Part shown: positions 11,102 to 20,851 of the stretch, piece by piece
How the letters are laid out: each line of letters starts with the position of its first letter
Position numbering within the stretch: position 1 is the first letter of the stretch
From: Thermoleophilales bacterium
GTDB taxonomy: Bacteria; Actinomycetota; Thermoleophilia; Solirubrobacterales; 70-9
Assembly: GCA_020636895.1 (NCBI GenBank)
Contig: JACJWZ010000002.1
Location: 1-64,000, forward strand
Direction of reading: 5' to 3'
DNA: 64,000 bases
Position numbers and translations under genes: made by a program
Notes under the pieces: generated by a model
Told to the model about the DNA's origin: nothing
What the model saw: only the letters and a program-made list of their open reading frames with translations
Databases searched by the model: none

Positions 11102-11620
11102 TTGCCCGGCGACGGATTCGAGATCAGGGACGCAGCCCTCTTCGACCTGCCGCGGATCTTCGCGATCTACAACCGCGAGGTCGAGGGTGGGATCGCCACC
11201 TTCGACGTCGAGCCGCGGATCGCCGGCGTCGACGACGCCTGGCTGACCGGCCGTGCGCCCGAGCATCCCGTGCTCGTCGCCGTCGATCCGAGCGGCGCCG
11301 ATGCCGGCGTGATCGGCTGGGCCTCGATCGGCCCCTGGTCCCCGCGCGGCGCCTACCGGCGCACCGGCGAGGTGTCCGTCTACGTCGACGCCGCCGCGCG
11401 CGGTCGCGGCGTCGGCTCGGCCCTGCTCGCAGCGCTGATCGAGCGCGCAAGCGGTACCGAGATCAAGGTGCTGCTGGCCCGCGTCGCTCTGCCGAACCCG
11501 GCGAGCATCGCCCTGCACGAGTCGCTCGGCTTCCGCTCGTTCGGCACCCAGCGCCGCTGCGGCGAGAAGCTCGGCCAGATCCTCGACGTCGAGCTGATGG
11601 ACCTGCACCTCGACGAGTAG
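11102..11620 (+). CDS. GNAT family N-acetyltransferase (phosphinothricin type)
   Basis: The 172-residue protein has the GNAT fold of the phosphinothricin/methionine sulfone acetyltransferase branch: N-terminal IRDAALFDLPRIFAIYN, the WASIGPWSPRGAYRRTGEVS segment and the acetyl-CoA loop RGRGVGSALLAALIE. The substrate is not known from sequence; homologues acetylate small amines or amino-acid analogues. The first codon is a TTG at 11102, with a TACCCT hexamer (11089-11094) seven bases upstream, which supports a leaderless start there. It is divergent from lysS and convergent with greA. Confidence 0.85.
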   Translation: MPGDGFEIRDAALFDLPRIFAIYNREVEGGIATFDVEPRIAGVDDAWLTGRAPEHPVLVAVDPSGADAGVIGWASIGPWSPRGAYRRTGEVSVYVDAAARGRGVGSALLAALIERASGTEIKVLLARVALPNPASIALHESLGFRSFGTQRRCGEKLGQILDVELMDLHLDE

Positions 11621-11694
11621 TCGCCCGCGCTGCGAATAGACCCAGCCATGGAGGGGCGATACGCGTCGCAGGTCCGATGCGGGCGGTTTACCCG

Positions 11695-11741
11695 CCGAGT
11701 GGTCCCACATGGCGACGGGACCGCCGGGTTAGACCACTCGG
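11695..11741. terminator. Long hairpin between GNAT gene and greA
   Basis: CCGAGTGGTC (11695-11704) pairs perfectly with GACCACTCGG (11732-11741); a smaller GCGGG/CCCGC hairpin precedes it. The element lies between convergent stops, so a bidirectional terminator is the simplest reading. Confidence 0.5.
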
Positions 11742-11754
11742 TGCCTGAAACGAC

Positions 11755-12234
11755 CTAGGCGGCTTCGATCTTCGTGATCTTGAGCTCTTTGGCCGGCCCG
11801 CGCGGGACCTCGACCTCGACGACCTCACCGCGCTTGCGGCCCATCAGCGCCTTGCCGATCGGCGACTCATGGGAGAGCTTGTCCTCGGCCGGGTTGGCCT
11901 CGGCGGAGCCGACGAGCTGGAACTTGCGTGAGTTGCCGGTCTTCTGGTCCTTGACGTGGACCTTGACGCCGACCGAGACGACCCCGGTATCGAGGTCCTT
12001 GGCGTTGATGACGGTGGCGCGGCGGACCCGCTCCTCCATCTGGGCGATGCGCTGTTCGAGCATCGCCTGCTCGTTCTTGGCGTCGTCGTACTCGGAGTTC
12101 TCGGCGATGTCGCCGAACTCACGCGCCTCCTTGATCCGCTCGGCGACCTCGCGCCGCTTCACGGTCTGAAGCTCCTCGAGCTCCGACTTGAGCTTCTCGA
12201 GGCCTTCCGGAGTGATGAGGGATTCGCGTGCCAC
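11755..12234 (-). CDS. greA: Transcription elongation factor GreA
   Basis: GreA rescues backtracked RNA polymerase by stimulating transcript cleavage. The 159-residue length, the N-terminal coiled coil with the acidic tip region (EFGDIAENSEYDDAKNEQ) and the C-terminal FKBP-like domain (SPIGKALMGRKRGEVVEVEV) are all standard. The start is a GTG at 12234. A promoter with near-consensus -35 and -10 elements lies about 110 bp upstream, overlapping the dusB stop codon, and the leader contains a GGCCC/GGGCC hairpin (about 12311-12327). Confidence 0.97.
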   Translation of the reverse strand: MARESLITPEGLEKLKSELEELQTVKRREVAERIKEAREFGDIAENSEYDDAKNEQAMLEQRIAQMEERVRRATVINAKDLDTGVVSVGVKVHVKDQKTGNSRKFQLVGSAEANPAEDKLSHESPIGKALMGRKRGEVVEVEVPRGPAKELKITKIEAA

Positions 12235-12353
12235 CTTTGCGTTGAACCTCTTCCCTGTTGGAGTCGGGGACGCGGACCACGCCCCCCAAGAATCAGAAAC
12301 GCCCGGTCACGGGGCCCTTTCGGGGCCACGCACCTCGGGCTTGGCGGCGCGGA

Positions 12354-12383
12354 ACTATAGCGATGCGATTCGCTCGCGTACAA
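12354..12383 (-). promoter_or_regulatory. Predicted greA promoter
   Basis: On the minus strand TTGTAC (12378-12383) and TATAGT (12354-12359) are separated by 18 bp, close to the housekeeping sigma consensus. The -10 overlaps the dusB stop codon, so greA can be transcribed independently of coaX-dusB, with a leader of roughly 110 nt. Confidence 0.6.
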
Positions 12384-13389
12384 GGCTGAGATCGTCGATG
12401 CGATCGAGGCCCTGGACGTCGCGCGCGGACAACCCCAGCCGCGGCAGGTACCACGGGTAGAACTTCCGCAGGTAGCGGGCGGCCCGCTCGGCTCCGAAGT
12501 GCTCCTCGGCGCGATCGACGACCCAGAGGAGCTCGTCGCGAACCACACCGCGCGGTGGGACCTCGGGCTCGGTGCCGACCAGCTCCTCGAAGATCCACGG
12601 GTTCCCGAACGATCCGCGGGCGATCATCACCGCGTCGGCGCCCGATTCCTCGTAGGCGAAGCGGGCGTGCTCGGCGTCCGACAGCCCCCCGGAGACGATC
12701 ACAGGCACGTCGACGAGGCCGACGAGCTCGCGGACGAGCCCGTAGTCGGGAAACCCCTTGTGGCCGATGTTGGCCGAGCGCGGATGGAACGCCACCGCGG
12801 ATACCCCTGCCTCCTCGACGAGCCGGACGGCGACGCCGACCCCCGATCGATCGCCGCTCACCAAACCGGATCGCAGCTTCACCGTAACGGGCCGGTCGCA
12901 GCCCTCCACAGCCGCACGAGCAACCGCAACGGCGAGGTCAGGATCGGCGAGGAGCTCAGCCCCGGCACCGGTCTTGCGGACCTTCTTCACCGGGCAGCCC
13001 ATGTTGAGGTCGACGATGTCGGCGCCGGCCTCGGCGACCCGCCCGGCGGCCTCGCGCATGATCTCCGGGTCGGAGCCGAAGAGCTGGAGCGCCACCGGGT
13101 GCTCGTCGGGATGGATCGCCAGCAACTGGGTCAGCGTGCGCTCGTTGCGGTAGTGGATGGCGTGGCTGGAGACCATCTCCGAGAACGCCATCCCGGCGCC
13201 ATGGCGCTTCGCCTGCAGCCGCACGAACCAGTTGCCGATCCCGGCGAGCGGCGCGAGCAGGACACGGTTCGGGATCTCGACGTCGCCGATCGAGAAGGGC
13301 TCGGTCAGCGCCGGGCGGTCGCGATGCGCGACCCCCGGTCCACTCCCCACGCTCTCCGACTGGGCGGCCTGCAGCTCAGTTGCGCTCAT
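12355..13389 (-). CDS. dusB: tRNA dihydrouridine synthase DusB
   Basis: Dus enzymes use FMN and NADPH to reduce uridines in the tRNA D-loop. The 344-residue protein shows the TIM-barrel start RVLLAPLAGIGN, the catalytic cysteine motif NMGCPVKKV with Cys132, the KLRSG segment and the FMN phosphate-binding region around SGG and RGSFGNPWIF. It carries about 30 extra residues before the family core. Its ATG lies inside the end of coaX (14-bp overlap), so the two genes are translated from one mRNA. Confidence 0.95.
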   Translation of the reverse strand: MSATELQAAQSESVGSGPGVAHRDRPALTEPFSIGDVEIPNRVLLAPLAGIGNWFVRLQAKRHGAGMAFSEMVSSHAIHYRNERTLTQLLAIHPDEHPVALQLFGSDPEIMREAAGRVAEAGADIVDLNMGCPVKKVRKTGAGAELLADPDLAVAVARAAVEGCDRPVTVKLRSGLVSGDRSGVGVAVRLVEEAGVSAVAFHPRSANIGHKGFPDYGLVRELVGLVDVPVIVSGGLSDAEHARFAYEESGADAVMIARGSFGNPWIFEELVGTEPEVPPRGVVRDELLWVVDRAEEHFGAERAARYLRKFYPWYLPRLGLSARDVQGLDRIDDLSLVRERIASL

Positions 13390-14137
13390 GGATCAACCGC
13401 AGGCCCGTCAGGGTCAGATAGGAGTCGATCTCGTCGACGCTCTCGCAGAGAGGCCCGATCGACGTCGCCATCCCGCCGGTGGCGATCACCGCGGCGTCGC
13501 CTCCCACCTCGGTGAGCATGCGCTGGACGATCCCGTCGACGAGTCCGGCGAAGCCGTAGGCGAACCCCGATTGCAGCGCGCCCTGGGTGCCACGGCCGAT
13601 GGCGACCTCGGGCGCGGCGATCTCGATCCGTGGGAGCTTCGCGGTGCGGCCGGCAAGCGCCTCGATGGAGACCTCGAGGCCGGGACCGATCGCGCCCCCG
13701 AGGTACTCGCCGTCGGCCGAGACCGCATCGATGTTGATCGAGGTGCCGAAGTCGACCGACAGGCAGGCGCCGCCGAAGCGATCGAAGGCGGCGACGGCGT
13801 TGACGAGGCGGTCGGAGCCGAGCTCGCGAGGGTTGTCGATCCTGATCGGCATCCCGGTCTTCACCGAGGGTCCCACCAGCAGGCATTCGGCGCCGAGGTG
13901 GCGCTCGCAGAGGCGGACGTACTCGGGACCGAGCCGCGGGACGACGGTCGAGACGATCGCCGCGTCGACCGCGTCGGCGTCGAGTCCGCGAAAGCGCAGT
14001 GAGCCGACCATCGCCAGGGCCAGCTCATCCGCGGTCAGGTAGCCGCGGGTGGACAACCGCCAGTCGGCGAGGAGCTCGGCGCCGTCGAAAGCGCCGACGT
14101 GAGTCTGGGTGTTGCCGACGTCGACAGCGAGCAGCAT
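13376..14137 (-). CDS. coaX: Type III pantothenate kinase CoaX
   Basis: CoaX performs the first step of coenzyme A synthesis, phosphorylating pantothenate. The 253-residue protein begins MLLAVDVGNTQTHVGAFDG, the ASKHA phosphate-binding motif, and has the conserved GSDRLVNAVAAFD, SVDFGTSINIDAV and GLEVSIEALAGRTAKLP segments. The ATG at 14137 is chosen because the phosphate-binding loop must be N-terminal; the frame upstream is not coding. dusB overlaps its 3' end by 14 bp. A divergent GST gene begins 51 bp away. Confidence 0.95.
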   Translation of the reverse strand: MLLAVDVGNTQTHVGAFDGAELLADWRLSTRGYLTADELALAMVGSLRFRGLDADAVDAAIVSTVVPRLGPEYVRLCERHLGAECLLVGPSVKTGMPIRIDNPRELGSDRLVNAVAAFDRFGGACLSVDFGTSINIDAVSADGEYLGGAIGPGLEVSIEALAGRTAKLPRIEIAAPEVAIGRGTQGALQSGFAYGFAGLVDGIVQRMLTEVGGDAAVIATGGMATSIGPLCESVDEIDSYLTLTGLRLIHERN

Positions 14138-14188
14138 CGCCGTGGATTGTGGCAATTGGGCGCTCGGGATCCCGGATAGAGTCGGCCC

Positions 14189-14941
14189 ATGAAAGCCAGA
14201 CTGTTCACGATCCCCGCGTCCCATCCGTCCTGGGCCGCGCGCCTGATGCTCGAGCGCAAGGGCATCGCCTACAAGCGGGTCGACCTGGTCGAGGGCATCC
14301 ACCGGCTCGTCCTCCGCGCGGCTCGCTTCCCCGGGGTGACCGTGCCGGCCCTGATCCTCGACGGCCGCCGCATCCAGGGCACCGGGACGATCGCCCGCGA
14401 GCTCGACCGCCTGGTCCCGGAGCCCCCGCTGCTGCCCGCCGACCCCGCCGAGCGCACCCGGGTCGAAGAGGCGGAGCGTTGGGGCGACGAGGTCCTGCAG
14501 CCGATCCCCCGCCGGATGGTCTGGAACCTCCTGCAGCGCGATCGCTCGCCGATCCGCAGCTACCTGGAGGGCTCGCGCACAGGGCTTCCCGTGCCCCTTG
14601 CAGCGGCCACCGCAGGTCCGGTGATCGCTCTCGGCGCGAAGCTGAACGCGGCCGACGACGACGCCGTCCGCGCCGATCTCGCCGCGCTCCCCGACGCGGT
14701 CGACCACATCGACGAGCTCATCGCCGAGGGCGTGATCGGCGGCGAGGTGCCGAACGTCGCCGACTTCCAGATCGCCACGAGCACGGCCCTGCTGTTGACG
14801 ATGGCGGACGTCCGGCCGCTGTTCGCCGGGCGCCCGGCGGAGGAGCTGGCGCGTCGGCTGGTCCCCGCGTACCCGGGCGACGCGCCCCCGGTCCTGCCGA
14901 CGGCGTGGCTCGAGCCGCTGCGAGCCGCCCGCGCCACCTGA
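14189..14941 (+). CDS. Glutathione S-transferase family protein
   Basis: The N-terminal 80 residues form a thioredoxin-like GST domain (ARLFTIPASHPSWAARLMLE, VPALILDGRRIQGTGTIARE), followed by a helical C-terminal domain. Actinobacteria of this group normally use mycothiol rather than glutathione, so the thiol cofactor is uncertain, and the catalytic residue is not evident from the sequence. The ATG at 14189 is preceded by TAGAGT (14177-14182) at six bases, a clear leaderless arrangement. It ends 17 bp from the convergent folK stop. Confidence 0.8.
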   Translation: MKARLFTIPASHPSWAARLMLERKGIAYKRVDLVEGIHRLVLRAARFPGVTVPALILDGRRIQGTGTIARELDRLVPEPPLLPADPAERTRVEEAERWGDEVLQPIPRRMVWNLLQRDRSPIRSYLEGSRTGLPVPLAAATAGPVIALGAKLNAADDDAVRADLAALPDAVDHIDELIAEGVIGGEVPNVADFQIATSTALLLTMADVRPLFAGRPAEELARRLVPAYPGDAPPVLPTAWLEPLRAARAT

Positions 14942-14958
14942 CCCCTCCTCTCCCTTCC

Positions 14959-15468
14959 CTACTCGAGCGCCCCGGCGCGTTCGACCCGTTCGCCGTCGCC
15001 GAGCGCCTCCAGCTCATCACTGAGCCGCGTGCCGTCCGGGAGGGTGAGCCCGGGATCGAGCTCGAGCAGCGGCACGAGCACGAAGCGGCGGGAGGTTGCC
15101 TCGGGGTGCGGGAGCCGCAGCCGGTCGGTGACGAGCTCGACGTCGCCGAGCAGGAGCAGATCGACGTCGAGTGTCCGCGGCCCGTGCCGCGGGCCCGCCG
15201 TGCGGCCGCTCTCGGCTTCGATCGCCTTGCAGATGGAGAGCAGGGCTTCCGGTTCCAGATCGGTCCCGATCCGGACGGCGGCGTTGAGGAAGTCGGGTTG
15301 ATCGAGGATCTCTCCGACCGGCTCGGTCTCATACGCCGAGGAGACGGCGTCAACCGAGACGCCGTGCCGGCGCAGCGCCGCGATCGCGCCCCGCAGGCTC
15401 GCCCAGCGGTCGCCCACGTTCGAGCCGAGGCCGAGGTAGGCGACGCGCTCGCCCGCCCCGTCGCTCAC
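14959..15468 (-). CDS. folK: 6-hydroxymethyl-dihydropterin pyrophosphokinase FolK
   Basis: FolK transfers pyrophosphate from ATP to the pterin in folate synthesis. The 169-residue protein has YLGLGSNVGDR near the start, the FLNAAVRIGTDLEP strand and the signature GPRHGPRTLDVDLLLLGD. The start is a GTG at 15468 that shares bases with the folB TGA (GTGA overlap), indicating translational coupling. It is the last gene of the folP-folB-folK unit. Confidence 0.95.
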   Translation of the reverse strand: MSDGAGERVAYLGLGSNVGDRWASLRGAIAALRRHGVSVDAVSSAYETEPVGEILDQPDFLNAAVRIGTDLEPEALLSICKAIEAESGRTAGPRHGPRTLDVDLLLLGDVELVTDRLRLPHPEATSRRFVLVPLLELDPGLTLPDGTRLSDELEALGDGERVERAGALE

Positions 15469-15836
15469 CGCGAGCCCCGGCGCAGCGTCACCGCGACATC
15501 GGTGAGGCGGGCGCTCATCGGCGGCTCCGGCTTCGCCGCCCTGATCGTCAACGCGATCGGGGCGTGCTCGGCCTCGATCTCGTCGGCGAGCTCGGCGCAG
15601 AGGCGCTCGAGCGTATGGAAGCTGCGGTCGGCCACGAACGCCTCCGCGAAGCGGGTCAGCGCGCCGTAGTCCACGGTCTCGGCGATCTCGTCGCTGGCGG
15701 TGGCGGCGGCCTCGACGTCGAGCGCGATGTCGAGGACGATCCGGCAGCCGGCCACCCGCTCCTCCTCCGTGACCCCGTGCGGTCCGAACGTCTCGAGGCC
15801 GCGGACCTCGATCGTGACGCGTTCGGCGCCGCTCAT
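15465..15836 (-). CDS. folB: Dihydroneopterin aldolase FolB
   Basis: FolB cleaves dihydroneopterin to give the substrate of FolK. The 123-residue protein has the family's GPHGVTEEER start region, VDYGALTRFAEAFVADRSFH, and the LERLCAELADEIE helix with its conserved acidic end, then KPEPPM. Its ATG overlaps the folP stop (ATGA), and its stop overlaps the folK start. Confidence 0.95.
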   Translation of the reverse strand: MSGAERVTIEVRGLETFGPHGVTEEERVAGCRIVLDIALDVEAAATASDEIAETVDYGALTRFAEAFVADRSFHTLERLCAELADEIEAEHAPIALTIRAAKPEPPMSARLTDVAVTLRRGSR

Positions 15837-16648
15837 CCCGCCGCGGGCTCCCCGGCGACGATCCCGCGCGCGAGCACCGAGCGCGCGACCAGCGCCGCGT
15901 CGCGGGTCGCGGCGACGTCGTGGACCCGAAGCACGTCGGCGCCGCGGGCCACACCCATCACCGCCGCGGCGAGGCTCCCCGCGAGGCGGTCCTCGACGTC
16001 GCGGCCGGTCAGCTTGCCCAGGAAGCTCTTGCGCGAGGCCCCGAGCACCACCGGGCGCCCCAACCCTCGCAGCTCCCCGAGCCGGTCGATCAGCTCGAGG
16101 TTGTGGGCGACCGTCTTGCCGAACCCGATTCCGGGGTCGAGCCAGATCCTGCTCTCGGCCACCCCGGCCCCGATGGCGGCCGTCATGCGGTCGGTCAGGA
16201 AGGCGCGGACATCGGCGACCACGTCGTCATAGACCGGGTCGTCCTGCATCGTCCGCGGCGTCCCCTTCATGTGCATGAGGACGAGCCCGCAGCGGGCCTC
16301 CGCGCACAGCGCGGCCATGTCGGGGTCGCCGAGCGCGGTGACGTCGTTGACGATCTCGGCTCCCGCCTGGATCGCCCGTTCCGCGACGGCGGCCTTCGAG
16401 GTGTCGACGGACACTCGGTGACCTGCTCGCGCCAGCGCGGTCACGACCGGAACGACCCGCTCGATCTCCTCCTCGGCGGAGACCTCGGCGGCCCCGGGCC
16501 GGGTGGACTCGCCGCCGACGTCGAGCACGGCGGCGCCGGCCGCGGCAAGCTCCTCGCCGTGCGCGATCGCGGCCTCCGGGTCGAGGAACTGCCCGCCGTC
16601 GGAGAACGAGTCCGGCGTCACGTTGACGATGCCCATGAGGACGGTCAC
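15833..16648 (-). CDS. folP: Dihydropteroate synthase FolP
   Basis: FolP joins p-aminobenzoate to the pterin and is the sulfonamide target. The 271-residue TIM-barrel protein shows GIVNVTPDSFSDGG, DVGGESTRPG, VNDVTAL, LMHMKGTPRTMQ, DPGIGFGKT and GASRKSFLG, all in order. The start is a GTG at 16648. A GATAAT hexamer (minus strand, 16655-16660) ends six bases before it, so folP may have its own leaderless promoter in the 27-bp gap after ftsH. Confidence 0.97.
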   Translation of the reverse strand: MTVLMGIVNVTPDSFSDGGQFLDPEAAIAHGEELAAAGAAVLDVGGESTRPGAAEVSAEEEIERVVPVVTALARAGHRVSVDTSKAAVAERAIQAGAEIVNDVTALGDPDMAALCAEARCGLVLMHMKGTPRTMQDDPVYDDVVADVRAFLTDRMTAAIGAGVAESRIWLDPGIGFGKTVAHNLELIDRLGELRGLGRPVVLGASRKSFLGKLTGRDVEDRLAGSLAAAVMGVARGADVLRVHDVAATRDAALVARSVLARGIVAGEPAAG

Positions 16649-16675
16649 GGGGGCATTATCCGCGGGAGGCCCGGG

Positions 16676-18670
<1,995 letters not shown>

Positions 18671-18736
18671 GACTCGGTTCTTTCGCTGGAAATGCGCATG
18701 GAAAAAGGGTTGCCCGACGTCTCGGGACCTGCGGCC

Positions 18737-18764
18737 AGAGTACCAGGGGTCGTTCTCGTTCCAA
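18737..18764 (-). promoter_or_regulatory. Predicted ftsH promoter
   Basis: On the minus strand TTGGAA (18759-18764) and TACTCT (18737-18742) are spaced by 16 bp, placing a start site about 60 bp before ftsH. An imperfect TTCTCGTTCC/GGGAACGGGAA dyad overlaps the -35 and might be an operator. Confidence 0.45.
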
Positions 18765-18815
18765 GCGGGAACGGGAAGCCGGCGAACGGGATCCGCCGAC
18801 GATCCGACAACGGGG

Positions 18816-19379
18816 TCAGGAGCGGGTGGGCTCCAGGGCGGCGACGTAGTCGAGGTTGCGCCAGCGCTGGGCGTGGTCGAGGCCGTAGCCGATCGCGAAC
18901 ACGTTGGGGATCTCGAACCCCACGTACTTGATCGGCAGCTCGACCCGCCGCCGCTCCGGTTTGGTCAGCAGGGAGCAGACCTCGAGCGTCGCCGGATCGC
19001 GGGCGCGCAGGTTGCGCATCAGATACTGGAGGGTGAGCCCCGAGTCGATGATGTCCTCGACGACCAGCACGTCACGGCCCTCGATCGAGGTGTCGAGGTC
19101 CTTGAGGATCCGGACGACCCCCGAGGAGACGGTCGAGGACCCGTAGCTGGAGACCGCCATCAGGTCGATCTCGCAGGGAAGCGTCAGCGACCGCATCAAG
19201 TCGGCCATGAAGATCAGGGCGCCCTTGAGGACACCGACGAGGACGAGATCGCGGCCCGCGTAGTCGGCGTCGATCTCGGCACCGAGCTCGGCGACCCGCG
19301 CGTGCAGGCGCTCGCTGTCGATCAGCGTCTCGCCCAACCTGTCCACGCTGTTCCCGCCGCTGCTCGGAGGCTCGCCCAT
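18816..19379 (-). CDS. hpt: Hypoxanthine phosphoribosyltransferase
   Basis: Hpt salvages hypoxanthine and guanine to nucleotides using PRPP. The 187-residue protein shows LVGVLKGALIFMADLMR, the PRPP loop VLVVEDIIDSGLTLQYLM, and the C-terminal KYVGFEIPNVFAIGYGLDHAQ. In Gram-positive bacteria Hpt can associate with TilS and influence ftsH expression; the tilS-hpt-ftsH order here fits that. A TAGACT hexamer overlaps the tilS stop ten bases before the ATG. Confidence 0.96.
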   Translation of the reverse strand: MGEPPSSGGNSVDRLGETLIDSERLHARVAELGAEIDADYAGRDLVLVGVLKGALIFMADLMRSLTLPCEIDLMAVSSYGSSTVSSGVVRILKDLDTSIEGRDVLVVEDIIDSGLTLQYLMRNLRARDPATLEVCSLLTKPERRRVELPIKYVGFEIPNVFAIGYGLDHAQRWRNLDYVAALEPTRS

Positions 19380-19392
19380 GCCAAGCGGCAGT

Positions 19393-20781
19393 CTAAGCCG
19401 CCGGGCGCGCCCGGATCACCGCGACGCCGCTCGAGCGCTCGCCGAGCCGGAACTCCTCGCTCACCGCCACGCCGGCGACCCAGGCGACGCGGCCGCCGGC
19501 CGTGACGACCGGCACCCGCCCGCGCTCCGAGCGCGGCACGCCGCGGTCGGTGAAGAGGTCCTGCAGGCTCTTGCTGCCGCCGAGGCCCAGCGGCCGGATC
19601 CGATCACCGCTGCGCCAGGCGCGGACCTCGAGCTGCGATCCGAGCGCAGCGGCATCGAGCGTGGCGACGTCGGGGCCCGGTACCGCATCGAGGTCACGAC
19701 AGATCTCGACGATCAGCTCCCAATCGCCGAAGCGGGCACGACCGGGGACGTCCATCCGCACGGGCGCGAGATCGTCGCCGGCGTCGGGGCGGGCCGAGGT
19801 TCCGGGGGCCGCAGCCCCAGAGGCCCCCGTCATGCCGAAGCGGATGCGGCCCGACTCGCAGCGCGCCTCGAGCCCGCCTCCGAGCTCGACGACGCCGCCC
19901 TCGGGCTTGGCCGCGAGGCGGCAGATCGCAGCGGCGCGGGAGCGGTTGAGCGGCACCGCCCGCATCGCCGCCCGCTCGGCGAGCTCGCGGAGGGCGAGCC
20001 GGCGCATGCCCGAGCCCATCGATAGCACCGAGGCGGCGTCCACCTCGACGGCCTCGGGGGCGACGCCCACCGCGTCCAGCGCGTCGCCGACGAGGCCGGA
20101 GAGGAGCTCGGCCTCCTCGTGCAGCTCCGCGTGGGTGGCCGCGAGGTTGCGCTCGACCTCGCTGCCGACCTCGGCCAGGACGGGCAGGACCTCGGAGCGG
20201 ATCCGGTTGCGGGCGTAGCGCCCGGTGGCGTTGCTGGGGTCGTCGTGGAAGGGCAGCGACGCGGTGGCCGCGATCTCCCGCGTCTCGGCGCGCGTGACCG
20301 AGTGCAGGGGGCGGATCACGCGCCCGTTGCGCGGAGCGAGCCCGAGGAGCGGCCGCGTTCCCGGCGAGACCGCGAGCCGGTACAGCATCGTCTCGGCGAT
20401 GTCCGTGCGGGTGTGGCCGGTCGCGATCCACTCTGCCCCGAGCCGCCCGCGCAGCCGCTCAGCCGCCGCGTAGCGCGCGTCGCGGGCCTCCGCTTGCAGG
20501 TTGCCCTCGCCGAGCTCCGGGCGGTCGACGTGCAGGTCGATCCTCAGCTTCGCGCACAACGCCCGCGCCGCCCGCTCGTCCTCGTCGGAGTCCAGCCGCA
20601 GCCCGTAGTTGACGTGGATGCCGGAGACGGACTCGGGCCCGCACACGGCGACGAGAGCGGCGGCCGCGCAGGCCGAGTCGGCGCCGCCCGAGACGAGCAC
20701 GACCCCGCTCGAGCGGGGATCGACCAGGCCGGTGCCCTCGACCACCTCGGCTAGGGCCTCGATCGCAGGCGAGGAGATCAC
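19393..20781 (-). CDS. tilS: tRNA(Ile)-lysidine synthase TilS
   Basis: TilS converts C34 of tRNA-Ile2 to lysidine. The protein has the N-type ATP pyrophosphatase loop VLVSGGADSACAA, the GHTRTDIAET motif, the NATGRYARNRIRSEVLP region typical of TilS, and a C-terminal substrate domain with RSGDRIRPLGLGGSKSLQD. I place the start at the GTG at 20781 (462 residues), because TATGAT (minus strand, 20789-20794) ends seven bases before it; a longer frame starting at 20847 adds an atypical leader. Downstream genes are hpt and ftsH. Confidence 0.93.
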   Translation of the reverse strand: MISSPAIEALAEVVEGTGLVDPRSSGVVLVSGGADSACAAAALVAVCGPESVSGIHVNYGLRLDSDEDERAARALCAKLRIDLHVDRPELGEGNLQAEARDARYAAAERLRGRLGAEWIATGHTRTDIAETMLYRLAVSPGTRPLLGLAPRNGRVIRPLHSVTRAETREIAATASLPFHDDPSNATGRYARNRIRSEVLPVLAEVGSEVERNLAATHAELHEEAELLSGLVGDALDAVGVAPEAVEVDAASVLSMGSGMRRLALRELAERAAMRAVPLNRSRAAAICRLAAKPEGGVVELGGGLEARCESGRIRFGMTGASGAAAPGTSARPDAGDDLAPVRMDVPGRARFGDWELIVEICRDLDAVPGPDVATLDAAALGSQLEVRAWRSGDRIRPLGLGGSKSLQDLFTDRGVPRSERGRVPVVTAGGRVAWVAGVAVSEEFRLGERSSGVAVIRARPAA

Positions 20782-20851
20782 GGGCGCGATCATAGGAGCG
20801 CTCACGGGCGGAAATCGCAGGTGGCATGCGGGGAGAGCCCACGCCACGCGC

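Noticed and set aside
11621..11754. tRNA-like hairpin set downstream of the GNAT gene
   Set aside because: No TPsiC arm sequence and no cloverleaf spacing; a terminator explains the hairpins.
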